Assembly: GCF_900106775.1 (NCBI RefSeq)
Contig: NZ_FNNQ01000003.1
Coordinates: 195,636-259,635, forward strand
Origin: Marininema mesophilum
Lineage (GTDB): Bacteria > Bacillota > Bacilli > Thermoactinomycetales > DSM-45169
Direction: 5' to 3'
DNA length: 64,000 nt
Part shown: positions 25,268 through 33,478 of the stretch, piece after piece
Position numbering within the stretch: position 1 is the stretch's first letter
Layout: each line of letters begins with the position of its first letter
Translations under genes and position numbers: made by a program
Notes under the pieces: model-generated
The model's database searches: none
What the model saw: the letters and a program-made list of their open reading frames with translations, nothing else
Told to the model about the DNA's origin: nothing

Positions 25268-27007
25268 ATGAAAAAACCTCAATGGGGTGCCAAGAATTTG
25301 AAGAGAGAGCATAACGTAGTCCGATTACGACTAGACGCCGGCTTCTTTTTTGAGCGGGCAGTACGCTCCTTGGACCGGCATCGTTACGATAAAGCATTAA
25401 AATATTTTCGTCTCGCTGTAGAAAAGGAACCGGATAATCCAGTCAATCTTTGCAACCTTGCCGGAATCCTTTCTGAAATGGGTCATTTTGAAGAATCGAA
25501 TGAAGTGTTGCAACGCGTTTTAGAGCAAGTGGATCCCGATCTTAGTGAATGTTGGTTTTATATGGCGAATAATGCAGCCAATATGGACGATTTTGATACA
25601 GCAGAGGATCATCTGATCCGTTATTTAGAAGAGGAGCCAGGGGGAGAATTTGCTCAAGAGGCGGTAGAGATGCTGGATATGCTCGCCTATGAATTGGGAA
25701 GACCTCCTAGAAAGCCAGAACACAAGCCAAAGAAAGAATGGCTACGGCGTCATGAAGAGGCTCGTATTCAATTGGAATCTGGCCGCTTTTTACAGGCGAC
25801 GGATACACTGGAAAAATTAGTTGCGGAGTATCCTGACTTCTCTGCGGCGCGAAATAACTTAGCTCTTGCCTATTACTATACAGGTGAGCTGGATAAAGCG
25901 AAAAAAGTGATTGGTGAAGTCCTTGAAGAAGATCCATCCAATCTTCATGCACTCTGTAACCTTGCGGTGTTAGCTCAGCATAACGGGGAGCGTGAAGATC
26001 GAGATAAACTGGTGACGACACTAAAAAAGTGGCTTCCTTACCATATGGAACATACGTATAAGTTAGGAACGACGATGGGGATTCTGGGGGAACATGATAT
26101 CGCTTATCAATTGTTTCGTAGGATTCTCAAGCTGGAAAAAGATCCACAAGCAAGTCTGTGTCACTATGTAGCGGCGGCTGCATTTAATACGAAACGATTT
26201 TTGGAAGCTCGGAAGTATTGGCGAATGGCGAAAGATCTAGACCCTTCCTCAAAAGTTCCTGCCTTTTTTCTCAATCAAATGGATAGTTGGAAGGGGGCGC
26301 CCCCTCCTCATCTCCCAACGGTGAGCTATCATTATCAACTTCCCTTTGAGGAGCAATTTTCGCAACTGGGCCAACAGGTAGAAAAAATCCCTGAACAGAT
26401 TAAACAAAATCCGCTGATTCGCTCCTCCTTTTTCTGGGCACTCAACCACGGAGATTTTGATACCAAGGTACAGGTAATCCAAGTGTTGGAGTGGATCGCG
26501 GATCGCGAAACTGAGGAAGTCCTTAAAAACTTCTTGATGCGTAAGGAAGAAGAGGATGAATTAAAGCGGATGACCTTGTATGTTCTAAAGCGAATAGGAG
26601 CAGAGGTTCCCTTTCGAGCCATTTTAGAGGGACGTGAAGTGATGATTCATCCGAGTGAACTGTCACAAGAGATGCCCTCTTGGTTGGAGAATTGGGAACG
26701 TGTACTCGAGTGTTGTCTTGCAGGGATGAGTGGTCAATACGAGAGTGCTCATATGAACGATGCTCAGGTTATCTGGGCAGATTTCCTCCGGCAGAATCAT
26801 CCTAGTCTCCCGGAAATACGAAAAGTGGAGGGCTGGGCAGCGGCTTTGGAGTATGTGGTTGCGAAGTTACACGGGCTTTCTCTTACTCAGAAAAGCGTTG
26901 CTCGCAAACATGAAGTTTCCTCCTCCACCGTAGGACGCCACGTTCGTTTGATAGAACAGGCGTGTAACGTAAAAGGAAACTCTCAATTCTCATGGCGCTC
27001 ACCGTAG
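25268..27007 (+). CDS. TPR-repeat protein with C-terminal helix-turn-helix (YvcD type)
   Basis: A 579-residue soluble protein. Tetratricopeptide repeats run from about residue 25 to 335 (ALKYFRLAVEKEPDNPVNLCNLAGILSEMG split over the first repeats; ARNNLALAYYYTGELDKAKKV later). The last 100 residues differ and end with a helix-turn-helix-like stretch, TQKSVARKHEVSSSTVGRHV. B. subtilis has the TPR protein gene yvcD at the same place beside the his operon. The partner is unknown. The start is the ATG at 25268; a GTG four codons earlier is possible. The thioredoxin-like gene follows 19 bases on, probably in one operon. Confidence 0.82.
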   Translation: MKKPQWGAKNLKREHNVVRLRLDAGFFFERAVRSLDRHRYDKALKYFRLAVEKEPDNPVNLCNLAGILSEMGHFEESNEVLQRVLEQVDPDLSECWFYMANNAANMDDFDTAEDHLIRYLEEEPGGEFAQEAVEMLDMLAYELGRPPRKPEHKPKKEWLRRHEEARIQLESGRFLQATDTLEKLVAEYPDFSAARNNLALAYYYTGELDKAKKVIGEVLEEDPSNLHALCNLAVLAQHNGEREDRDKLVTTLKKWLPYHMEHTYKLGTTMGILGEHDIAYQLFRRILKLEKDPQASLCHYVAAAAFNTKRFLEARKYWRMAKDLDPSSKVPAFFLNQMDSWKGAPPPHLPTVSYHYQLPFEEQFSQLGQQVEKIPEQIKQNPLIRSSFFWALNHGDFDTKVQVIQVLEWIADRETEEVLKNFLMRKEEEDELKRMTLYVLKRIGAEVPFRAILEGREVMIHPSELSQEMPSWLENWERVLECCLAGMSGQYESAHMNDAQVIWADFLRQNHPSLPEIRKVEGWAAALEYVVAKLHGLSLTQKSVARKHEVSSSTVGRHVRLIEQACNVKGNSQFSWRSP

Positions 27008-27026
27008 TGCCGAGGAGGAAGAGACG

Positions 27027-27356
27027 ATGGAGAGACTGGATCAATCGACCTTCAAACCCTTTATCTCAGAAGGTGTTAAGCTGGTAGAATTTAGTGCTAG
27101 TTGGTGTTTTGATTGTAAGCGTATCGCGTTCTCTATGCCGGAATGGGAAGATCGTTATGGCTCCCATTTTCACTTCGGTGAATTGGATGTGGATGAGTCC
27201 CGTAAGATTGCTGAGGAATTTCATGTGAAAGGAGTTCCTACCTTTATCTTATTTCGTGATGGTGTGGAGGAATTTCGTTTGGCAAGTAAGGAAGCGAAGA
27301 AGGATGAGAATGTGATTCGCTTTTTTGATGAGGTGTCTGCAGCTCCCCTCCCTTGA
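27027..27356 (+). CDS. Thioredoxin-fold protein with WCFDC active site
   Basis: A 109-residue thioredoxin-like protein. The fold elements are present: VKLVEFSASWCFDCKRI (strand and active site), FGELDVDESRKIAEEFHVKGVPTFILFRDG with the cis-proline. The active site is CFDC instead of the classical CGPC; loss of Pro and Gly usually changes redox potential, so it may be a dedicated reductase or a chaperone-like partner. No signal peptide, so cytoplasmic. It follows the TPR gene closely and ends at a terminator that overlaps its own stop codon. Confidence 0.85.
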   Translation: MERLDQSTFKPFISEGVKLVEFSASWCFDCKRIAFSMPEWEDRYGSHFHFGELDVDESRKIAEEFHVKGVPTFILFRDGVEEFRLASKEAKKDENVIRFFDEVSAAPLP

Positions 27357-27367
27357 GGGGATTTTTC
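27344..27367 (+). terminator. Terminator overlapping the thioredoxin-like stop codon
   Basis: CCCCTC CCTT GAGGGG followed by ATTTTT; the hairpin includes the TGA stop at 27354-27356. Confidence 0.75.
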
Positions 27368-27473
27368 ATGGGAGCAGTCACGTTTTGCTAGACTGGTTTA
27401 TGGGGATATCCATTATGGGCAGGGAACCCTTCACATTCACCATTCATTATGAATGCAAAGGATTGGATCCATC

Positions 27474-27938
27474 ATGAACAATCAGAAAGTATCCTTGTTT
27501 GATGAAGAGATTTCATCGCTGGTCATTCCAGCAAATCAGGTAATTGTCGTTGAACCCGATTGGACGTTGGAAAGGGCCCTGATCGTCTTGACGCGAAAAG
27601 GGTATGCTTCGGTACCTGTTATCGATAGTGAAGGAAAGGTCGAAGGGGTTGTAAGCAAAACTCATATCCTGGATTATATGCTGACTAGAAATGATTTTCA
27701 ATTTGCGAAACTATCCCATTCTCAGGTGAAAGATGTCATGAATCAAAACCATTCGGGGATTCTCGCTAACTCCATATTCTCCTTTGCCTTTGATGTCTTG
27801 ATCGACCGCCCTTATATCCCAGTCATCGATCTTGAGAATCGCTTTGAAGGTATTCTGACAAGGAAAGTCTTGATGGAGAAAGTGACAGAGGACTTTCAAC
27901 AAAAATTTATCGAACATGAACGCCAGAAGAATAGTTGA
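27474..27938 (+). CDS. DarB (CbpB)-like paired CBS-domain protein
   Basis: A 154-residue protein with two CBS motifs: VEPDWTLERALIVLTRKGYASVPVID...GVVSKTHILDYML and the second ending YIPVIDLENRFEGILTRKVLMEKV. Length and pattern match the c-di-AMP-binding DarB/CbpB (YkuL) of Bacillus and Listeria, which in the ligand-free form acts on the (p)ppGpp synthetase and pyruvate carboxylase. I infer the ligand from family likeness; no residue-level test was possible. The ATG at 27474 follows AAAGGA. Its closeness to a c-di-AMP riboswitch and the kdp operon fits a potassium-signalling block. Confidence 0.72.
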   Translation: MNNQKVSLFDEEISSLVIPANQVIVVEPDWTLERALIVLTRKGYASVPVIDSEGKVEGVVSKTHILDYMLTRNDFQFAKLSHSQVKDVMNQNHSGILANSIFSFAFDVLIDRPYIPVIDLENRFEGILTRKVLMEKVTEDFQQKFIEHERQKNS

Positions 27939-28015
27939 CGATCTTGCGCTAGAGATGTATGATTACCGCAATTACTAAGCAGGTAGAAGTTCCGTACCGG
28001 GAAGAGACGGACCTT

Positions 28016-28062
28016 AAGACCAGCTAACCCGTGTGATAAACACTGGATGAGCTGGTCTTTGT
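28016..28062 (+). terminator. Terminator after the DarB-like gene
   Basis: AAGACCAGCT / AGCTGGTCTT outer stem with inner GTGT / ACAC, followed by TGTTGT. Confidence 0.7.
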
Positions 28063-28092
28063 TGTATTCGTTGAAGAAAGGCAGGAATACTC

Positions 28093-28449
28093 GTGCTCGT
28101 TATTCAGAGAGAGTTGGGGAGCAATCTATTGGAGTATAGTGCTTGGGAAAAGGCAGACTCTATTAGCCATATGAAAGTGAAGAGAATCGGCCATTTTCTC
28201 TATGGATTAATTGGAACTAGAAGAATGAGTCCAAACTCTCCGGATGAAGATGAACCTGTATGGGGAGAGGAATGGGAGAACGAATGGTTAACTGATCAGT
28301 ATCAACTAGCCTATCAGTTGATCCAAGGAAAATATCCCCATCTACTAGATAAAATAATGGTGTACAGGCATGGTGGTATCATTGTGGAAACACGGATAAA
28401 TCATCAAGCCGATGAAGCGGATCATGTGATCCGCTCCCTGAAGAAGTAA
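28093..28449 (+). CDS. Hypothetical protein, 118 residues
   Basis: A soluble, slightly acidic protein that starts at GTG after an AAAGGCAGGA ribosome site. It has a basic helix (HMKVKRIGHFLYGLIGTRRM), an acidic middle rich in Glu and Trp (DEPVWGEEWENEW) and a C-terminal beta-helix part. No signal peptide or membrane segment. I recognise no family. It lies just upstream of the c-di-AMP riboswitch promoter and is probably monocistronic. Confidence 0.6.
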   Translation: MLVIQRELGSNLLEYSAWEKADSISHMKVKRIGHFLYGLIGTRRMSPNSPDEDEPVWGEEWENEWLTDQYQLAYQLIQGKYPHLLDKIMVYRHGGIIVETRINHQADEADHVIRSLKK

Positions 28450-28500
28450 TCCCCTATCTACCTTTATTTAAAGGTAAATGTCAGGAACGTAAAAAAAGTA

Positions 28501-28529
28501 TTGACGGGATTAATTATCGGGAGTATGAT
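28501..28529 (+). promoter_or_regulatory. Sigma-A promoter of the riboswitch leader
   Basis: TTGACG, 17 bases, TATGAT; transcription would begin near 28536, some 25 bases before the riboswitch core. Confidence 0.8.
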
Positions 28530-28559
28530 ATCTCCATCGACTGAAAGACAATTATATGT

Positions 28560-28716
28560 TGCACCATTCAATCGCTGAATCCAACGGGTCCCGTTGGAGC
28601 GGGGGAACCATTTAAGTGGGGTGAATCCTGGATGATAGTCCAGGTAGGGTGAACTCTTCACAACCATCCGAATCCGTCAGCTAACCTCGTAAGCGTTATG
28701 AAGAGGAGTGGTGGTT
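28560..28716 (+). ncRNA. ydaO/yuaA-type c-di-AMP riboswitch
   Basis: The conserved blocks of the c-di-AMP riboswitch are present in order: CGCTGAATCC, GGGGGAACCA, GGGGTGAATCC, AGGTAGGGTGAA and CCGAATCCGTCAGCTAACC followed by CTCGTAAGC. A closing CACCA / TGGTG pair brackets it. In known examples c-di-AMP binding stabilises a downstream terminator and lowers expression of potassium uptake or cell-wall hydrolase genes. Here a terminator follows at 28734, then the MpsC-like gene and the kdp operon. It is preceded by its own promoter. Confidence 0.9.
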
Positions 28717-28733
28717 TATTTTGCATGGCCAAA

Positions 28734-28767
28734 AGCCGTCGAAGTATAACCACTTCGGCGGTTTTTC
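28734..28767 (+). terminator. Riboswitch expression-platform terminator
   Basis: AGCCGTCGAAGT / ACTTCGGCGG stem followed by TTTTTCT, 17 bases after the riboswitch core. Confidence 0.85.
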
Positions 28768-28799
28768 TATTTGAAAATGAGTCAACCATGGCAGATTCG

Positions 28800-28911
28800 A
28801 CGTAAAGCGTAGGTTTTATGCTGGACGTAGAATAAGCGGTGGATAGATCAGGTTATTAATACACAAGCATCTGGATAAAACCTGGTTTGTCGACGGCTGT
28901 TTGCTTTACGT
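28800..28911 (+). other. Long-range inverted repeat in the MpsC-like gene leader
   Basis: Two perfect 9-bp arms nest around a 55-base interior: ACGTAAAGC (28800-28808) with GCTTTACGT (28903-28911), and AGGTTTTAT (28811-28819) with ATAAAACCT (28875-28883). It lies between the riboswitch terminator and the start at 28945. It may be a second RNA element or a remnant of a small mobile repeat. Confidence 0.55.
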
Positions 28912-28944
28912 AAATTTAGATCACCGATTGGAAGGTGGAACATC

Positions 28945-29310
28945 ATGGCTGGGACTTTGAAAGAACCTAGAATAAGTAAAGGTGTTCAAGAAGCCAAGGT
29001 ATGTGAACTTTTTACTCGAGTCCATAAAGAGCTTGTTGGCAAAGGAACCAGACAGGTTCGATGCCGCATTAGCGAAGGTCTATTAATCGTAGAACAGGAA
29101 GGGGTCCTAACTAAAGAGGAGGAAAGCATGCTCCGTTTTGATGAAAGGGGTCATCTCATTCGCGAGATTCGTTCTAATCTGTACGAAATGGTCCGTAGCT
29201 ACTTGGAGGAGGAAATGAAGGAGATCGTTGGTTATCCTCTTCAATTTATAGGATTTGATGTCCGACCAATGACTGGTGAGATTCGCGTTACCTACTCATT
29301 GATTCATTGA
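28945..29310 (+). CDS. DUF2294 (MpsC-like) family protein
   Basis: A 121-residue soluble protein with the DUF2294 pattern: an N-terminal helix (GVQEAKVCELFTRVHKELVGKG), VRCRISEGLLIVEQEGVLTKEEESML, then REIRSNLYEMVRSYLEEEMKEIVGY and a closing strand pair with FIGFDVRPMTGEIRVTY. In Staphylococcus MpsC accompanies the MpsAB sodium / bicarbonate membrane-potential system; no mpsAB genes are seen here. It lies downstream of a c-di-AMP riboswitch and directly upstream of kdp, so a role in cation or osmotic homeostasis is inferred only. GGAAGGTGG precedes the ATG. Confidence 0.7.
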   Translation: MAGTLKEPRISKGVQEAKVCELFTRVHKELVGKGTRQVRCRISEGLLIVEQEGVLTKEEESMLRFDERGHLIREIRSNLYEMVRSYLEEEMKEIVGYPLQFIGFDVRPMTGEIRVTYSLIH

Positions 29311-29335
29311 CTCAACGTAACATGATAGAAAATAA

Positions 29336-29465
29336 GAGCGGTAGAACCTCCTGCAACAGCGATGCTGAGGCAGAGATTAGACCAACACTCTTTGGATGAT
29401 GGAGATCAGTGAGCGTATCCATCTATGAGTTTATCCAAAGGTAGTGTTGGTATTTTTATTTTTTG
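29336..29465 (+). promoter_or_regulatory. Candidate structured leader with terminator upstream of kdp
   Basis: The leader holds a first hairpin CTGC-aa-CAGC GAT GCTG-ag-GCAG (29351-29373) with a symmetric internal loop, and then a long rod: ACCAACACT / AGTGTTGGT (29381-29451), CTTTGGAT / ATCCAAAG and inner GATGGA / TCCATC, followed by TATTTTTATTTTTT. This is a strong terminator placed about 35 bases before the first kdp reading frame, the layout of an attenuator or riboswitch. I do not recognise the class. No alternative anti-terminator could be proved by eye. Confidence 0.6.
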
Positions 29466-29503
29466 GCACATGTGTGTTTTGCGAAAAGGGGTTGGAGCTG
29501 ATG

Positions 29504-29602
29504 ATGGATGTATGGATGATACTAGTACTGATAGCCTCATTTGCTACGTTTTACGCTTTTGCGCGATGGTGTAATGGATTAGATCAGGAGGGTGAGAAGT
29601 GA
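29504..29602 (+). CDS. Small single-span membrane protein heading the kdp operon
   Basis: A 32-residue product, MDVWMILVLIASFATFYAFA then RWCNGLDQEGEK: one transmembrane helix followed by a charged tail. GGAG lies six bases before the ATG at 29504 (an ATG one codon earlier is closer). The stop overlaps the kdpF start by one base, so the two are coupled. It is not KdpF, which follows. A stabilising or accessory role in the Kdp complex is inference. Confidence 0.6.
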   Translation: MDVWMILVLIASFATFYAFARWCNGLDQEGEK

Positions 29603-29679
29603 TGATCCTTGTTCTTGGTATAGCGATTGCCGTGTTTGTTTATTTGATATATGCACTGATATACCCGGAAAAATTTTGA
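29602..29679 (+). CDS. kdpF: KdpF, small subunit of the K+-transporting ATPase
   Basis: A 25-residue single-span protein, MILVLGIAIAVFVYLIYALI followed by YPEKF. The YLxYALxxPEKF ending is the hallmark of KdpF, which stabilises the KdpABC complex in the membrane. It lies directly between a small membrane protein gene and kdpA. A GTG one codon earlier is an alternative start. Confidence 0.85.
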   Translation: MILVLGIAIAVFVYLIYALIYPEKF

Positions 29680-29701
29680 TGGATAGTAGGAGGAGAGGAA
29701 T

Positions 29702-31387
29702 GTGGGAAGCGCACTGATTCAATATACCGTAATTATCATCTTATTGATCTTGATTGCAATTCCACTTGGGAGATATATCGCCAGCATATTTTCCAATGAG
29801 AATCATAGGACGGATCGTTTTTTCCTTCCTATGGAAAAAGTCATCTTTCGCTTAAGTGGCATCGATAACCGGTTAGAAATGACCTGGTGGGAATATGTAA
29901 AAGCTCTTTTGCTGGTCAATGGTATCTTGTTGGGGTTTGCGTATCTGATCTTGCGTTTTCAGGGAGGGCTACCCCTTAACCCCAATGGGATTACCAATAT
30001 GGATCCCACATCGGTTTTTAATACAGCCATAAGCTTTATGACGAATACAGATCTGCAACATTATAGTGGGGAGTCAGGACTTAGCAACTTGTCGCAGATT
30101 ATTGTGATTACCATGATGATGTTTACCTCCTCTGTGACAGGGTTGTCTGTTGCGATGGCGTTTATTCGAGGAATCACTCGGAAGGGGAAGACAATCGGTA
30201 ACTTTTTTCAAGATTTTGTGCGTGGGCACATTCGTTTGATGCTTCCCCTTGCGATTCTCTTAACCTTGATGCTAGTAGCAGCAGGAGTGCCCCAAACCCT
30301 GGATGCCAATACTACGGTCCAAACTCTGGAGGGAGCAAAGCAGGTCATTGCTCGAGGGCCAGTAGCGTCCCTTGAATCGATTAAACATTTAGGGACCAAT
30401 GGTGGTGGATTCTTTGGAGCTAACTCAGCCCATCCCTTTGAAAACCCTACCGCATTAACCAACATCCTTGAAATTCTTGCGATGTGGAGTATCCCTGCGG
30501 CGATGCCCATTGCTTATGGACGAATAGCGAAAAATCCTAAACAGGGATGGGTTATTTTCGGTGGTATGATGGCAATTTTTCTGATGATGTTGTTAACCGT
30601 CCATCTCGCTGAAAGTGCAGGAAATCCGGCATTGGTTGAACGGGGATTCGATTCTTCTCAAGGAAGTATGGAAGGGAAGGAGACACGTTTTGGGATATCC
30701 ATGTCTGCTATATTCACTGCCGTTACTACAGCAGCTACAACAGGGACGGTCAATAATATGCACGATACGCTGACCCCCATTGGAGGCATGGTTCCCCTCA
30801 TGTTGATGATGTTTAACACCGTTTTTGGCGGTGAGGGAGTTGGGTTTGTCAATATGATGATGTATGCGTTACTAGGCGTATTTATCGCAGGGCTGATGGT
30901 GGGTCGGACACCGGAGTTCCTCGGCAAAAAAATCGAATCTCGTGAAATGAAATTTATTGTATTGGCTCTCTTGTCCCATCCGCTCGCGATATTGATCCCG
31001 ACAGCGATTGCGTTTCTTACTCCGCTGGGGATGGGTGCCATTAGTAATGAGGGATTTCATGGGATTACCCAGGTGCTATATGAATTCACCTCCTCCTCGG
31101 CCAATAATGGATCAGGCTTTGAAGGATTGGGAGATGCAACTCCCTTTTGGAATATCTCAACAGGGGTGGTGATGCTGATCGGACGGTATATCTCGATCAT
31201 TGCCCTGTTGGCGGTAGCGGGTTCCCTGGCTAATAAACAACCCGTTCCTGAGACAATCGGTACCCTCCGGACGGATAATGCTACTTTTGGCGTCGTCCTC
31301 ACAGGTACAGTGCTACTCATCGGAGCACTCACCTTTTTACCCGTGTTAGTACTAGGCCCGATTGCAGAGTTTTTGTCGATAGGATAA
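29702..31387 (+). CDS. kdpA: Potassium-transporting ATPase, potassium-binding subunit
   Basis: KdpA is the channel-like subunit of the high-affinity Kdp potassium pump. At 561 residues it has the normal length, with about ten membrane spans. The selectivity-filter-like loops are visible, notably LGTNGGGFFGANSAHPFENP and the last, SSANNGSGFEGLG. The start is GTG after TAGGAGGAGAGG. It is followed 15 bases later by kdpB. Expression is likely tied to low potassium through the leader elements upstream. Confidence 0.97.
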   Translation: MGSALIQYTVIIILLILIAIPLGRYIASIFSNENHRTDRFFLPMEKVIFRLSGIDNRLEMTWWEYVKALLLVNGILLGFAYLILRFQGGLPLNPNGITNMDPTSVFNTAISFMTNTDLQHYSGESGLSNLSQIIVITMMMFTSSVTGLSVAMAFIRGITRKGKTIGNFFQDFVRGHIRLMLPLAILLTLMLVAAGVPQTLDANTTVQTLEGAKQVIARGPVASLESIKHLGTNGGGFFGANSAHPFENPTALTNILEILAMWSIPAAMPIAYGRIAKNPKQGWVIFGGMMAIFLMMLLTVHLAESAGNPALVERGFDSSQGSMEGKETRFGISMSAIFTAVTTAATTGTVNNMHDTLTPIGGMVPLMLMMFNTVFGGEGVGFVNMMMYALLGVFIAGLMVGRTPEFLGKKIESREMKFIVLALLSHPLAILIPTAIAFLTPLGMGAISNEGFHGITQVLYEFTSSSANNGSGFEGLGDATPFWNISTGVVMLIGRYISIIALLAVAGSLANKQPVPETIGTLRTDNATFGVVLTGTVLLIGALTFLPVLVLGPIAEFLSIG

Positions 31388-31402
31388 AGGAGAGATGACA
31401 TC

Positions 31403-33478
31403 ATGGCTCAGGACCAGGTGCTTCATACAGAGTCGAAGAATAATGAATCGCAGAAACCGAAACAAGGAATGTTTGAGAGGGGGATTCTTCGTCAGGCGGT
31501 TATTGATAGTTTCATCAAGCTAAATCCCCTGACCATGATGAAAAATCCGGTTATGTTCGTTGTAGAAATCGGTACCCTATTAACTTTGTTGATGGCTTTA
31601 GCACCTGGTTTCTTTGGTGCGGAAGGACGAGTGGGGTATAACTTTACTATTTTTCTGATTTTATTTTTTACGGTTTGCTTCGCTAACTTTGCGGAAGCAT
31701 TGGCAGAGGGTCGGGGAAAAGCACAGGCGGATAGCTTGAAAAAAACAAAGGCAGACACCCAAGCCCGTAAGCTGGATGATAAGGGGAAAGAGACCCTTGT
31801 TTCCTCCACGGAACTACGTAAAGGGGATATGGTGCTCGTCCAAAGTGGGGATCTTGTTCCTGGAGATGGAGAGATCTCAGAGGGATTGGCATCGATTGAT
31901 GAGTCAGCAATCACTGGTGAATCAGCTCCTGTCATTAAAGAAGCGGGGGGAGATTTTAGTTCAGTGACGGGTGGCACGAAGGTGGTGAGTGACTGGATCA
32001 AGGTACGTATTACTACAGATCCAGGAGAATCCTTTTTGGATCGGATGATCTCCCTTGTTGAAGGGGCTGCTCGACAAAAGACGCCTAACGAGATTGCTCT
32101 TAATACACTACTCATTACTTTGACCATTATTTTTCTCATGGTTGTTGTTTCACTACCGCCAATTGCGTCTTATGTCGGGGTGAAATTGGAGCTTTCTACG
32201 TTAATTGCGCTCTTGGTTTGCTTAATTCCTACGACGATCGGTGCATTACTCTCTGCTATCGGAATTGCAGGAATGGATCGTGTTACTCGCTTTAATGTGT
32301 TAGCCATGTCGGGTAAGGCGGTTGAAGCTGCTGGCGATATAAACACGATGATTCTCGACAAAACAGGGACCATAACCTATGGAAACCGGATGGCTTCTGA
32401 ATTTGTACCCGTTGGTAAGAGAGGAGAGGAAGAGGTTCGTGAAGCGGCAGTTCTGGCTTCATTGAAGGATGAGACACCAGAAGGACGCTCTGTCCTAACC
32501 CTTGCTAATGAGCAAGGAGTGGTTATCGATCCGGCTCCATATGTGGAGGCTGAGTTTATCCCCTTTGCAGCGGAAACAAGGATGAGCGGGATGGATCTAT
32601 CGGGTCAATCATGGCGTAAAGGAGCCGTCGATGCCATCAAAGGTTTTGTAACTCAGCAAGGTGGTGTTGTACCGGAGAGTTTAGATAGCGAAACAACACG
32701 AATTGCCGAGATGGGGGGTACTCCCCTAGCGGTTGCTGTAGATAAGGAGATTCTCGGGATTATTTATCTGAAGGATACGGTAAAACCAGGAATGAGGGAG
32801 CGCTTTGAACAATTGCGCAGGATGGGTATCCGGACAGTCATGTGTACAGGGGATAACCCGTTGACTGCGGCTACGATTGCGAATGAAGCTGGGGTCGATG
32901 ACTTTATCGCTGAAAGCACTCCAGAAGATAAGATTCGTGTGATCCGAGAGGAACAAGCCAAGGGGAAATTGGTGGCCATGACAGGCGACGGTACCAATGA
33001 TGCCCCAGCCCTTGCCCAGGCGGACGTGGGAATTGCTATGAATAGCGGTACAGTAGCTGCAAAGGAAGCGGCCAATATGGTCGATTTGGATTCGGATCCC
33101 TCTAAAATTATCGATGTAGTTGGGATCGGTAAGCAGCTCCTGATGACTCGAGGGGCACTTACCACTTTCAGTATCGCAAATGATGTGGCCAAGTACTTTG
33201 CGATTGTTCCGGCGATGTTTACCCTGGCGATTCCAGAAATGAAGACACTCAACTTTATGGCCCTACAATCTCCGACGAGTGCTATTCTCTCTGCATTGAT
33301 TTTTAACGCGATTATCATTCCGTTATTGATCCCACTTGCCATGAAGGGAATCACTTATCGACCGATGCCCGCAGTAAAACTTCTACGCCGAAATCTACTA
33401 ATTTACGGTTTAGGTGGAGTCATTGTACCTTTCATAGCGATTAAGGGGATCGATATCATTTTGGGGGTGTTTCTATGA
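31403..33478 (+). CDS. kdpB: Potassium-transporting ATPase, ATP-binding subunit
   Basis: KdpB is the P-type ATPase subunit that powers the pump. The 691-residue protein has the phosphorylation motif ILDKTGTITYGN, the TGES actuator motif (AITGESAPV), the hinge MTGDGTNDAPALAQADVGIAM and the membrane PTTIGALLSAIG segment. Its stop overlaps the start of a 38-residue basic reading frame (ATGA), and kdpC follows about 130 bases on. Normal length, no defects seen. Confidence 0.98.
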   Translation: MAQDQVLHTESKNNESQKPKQGMFERGILRQAVIDSFIKLNPLTMMKNPVMFVVEIGTLLTLLMALAPGFFGAEGRVGYNFTIFLILFFTVCFANFAEALAEGRGKAQADSLKKTKADTQARKLDDKGKETLVSSTELRKGDMVLVQSGDLVPGDGEISEGLASIDESAITGESAPVIKEAGGDFSSVTGGTKVVSDWIKVRITTDPGESFLDRMISLVEGAARQKTPNEIALNTLLITLTIIFLMVVVSLPPIASYVGVKLELSTLIALLVCLIPTTIGALLSAIGIAGMDRVTRFNVLAMSGKAVEAAGDINTMILDKTGTITYGNRMASEFVPVGKRGEEEVREAAVLASLKDETPEGRSVLTLANEQGVVIDPAPYVEAEFIPFAAETRMSGMDLSGQSWRKGAVDAIKGFVTQQGGVVPESLDSETTRIAEMGGTPLAVAVDKEILGIIYLKDTVKPGMRERFEQLRRMGIRTVMCTGDNPLTAATIANEAGVDDFIAESTPEDKIRVIREEQAKGKLVAMTGDGTNDAPALAQADVGIAMNSGTVAAKEAANMVDLDSDPSKIIDVVGIGKQLLMTRGALTTFSIANDVAKYFAIVPAMFTLAIPEMKTLNFMALQSPTSAILSALIFNAIIIPLLIPLAMKGITYRPMPAVKLLRRNLLIYGLGGVIVPFIAIKGIDIILGVFL

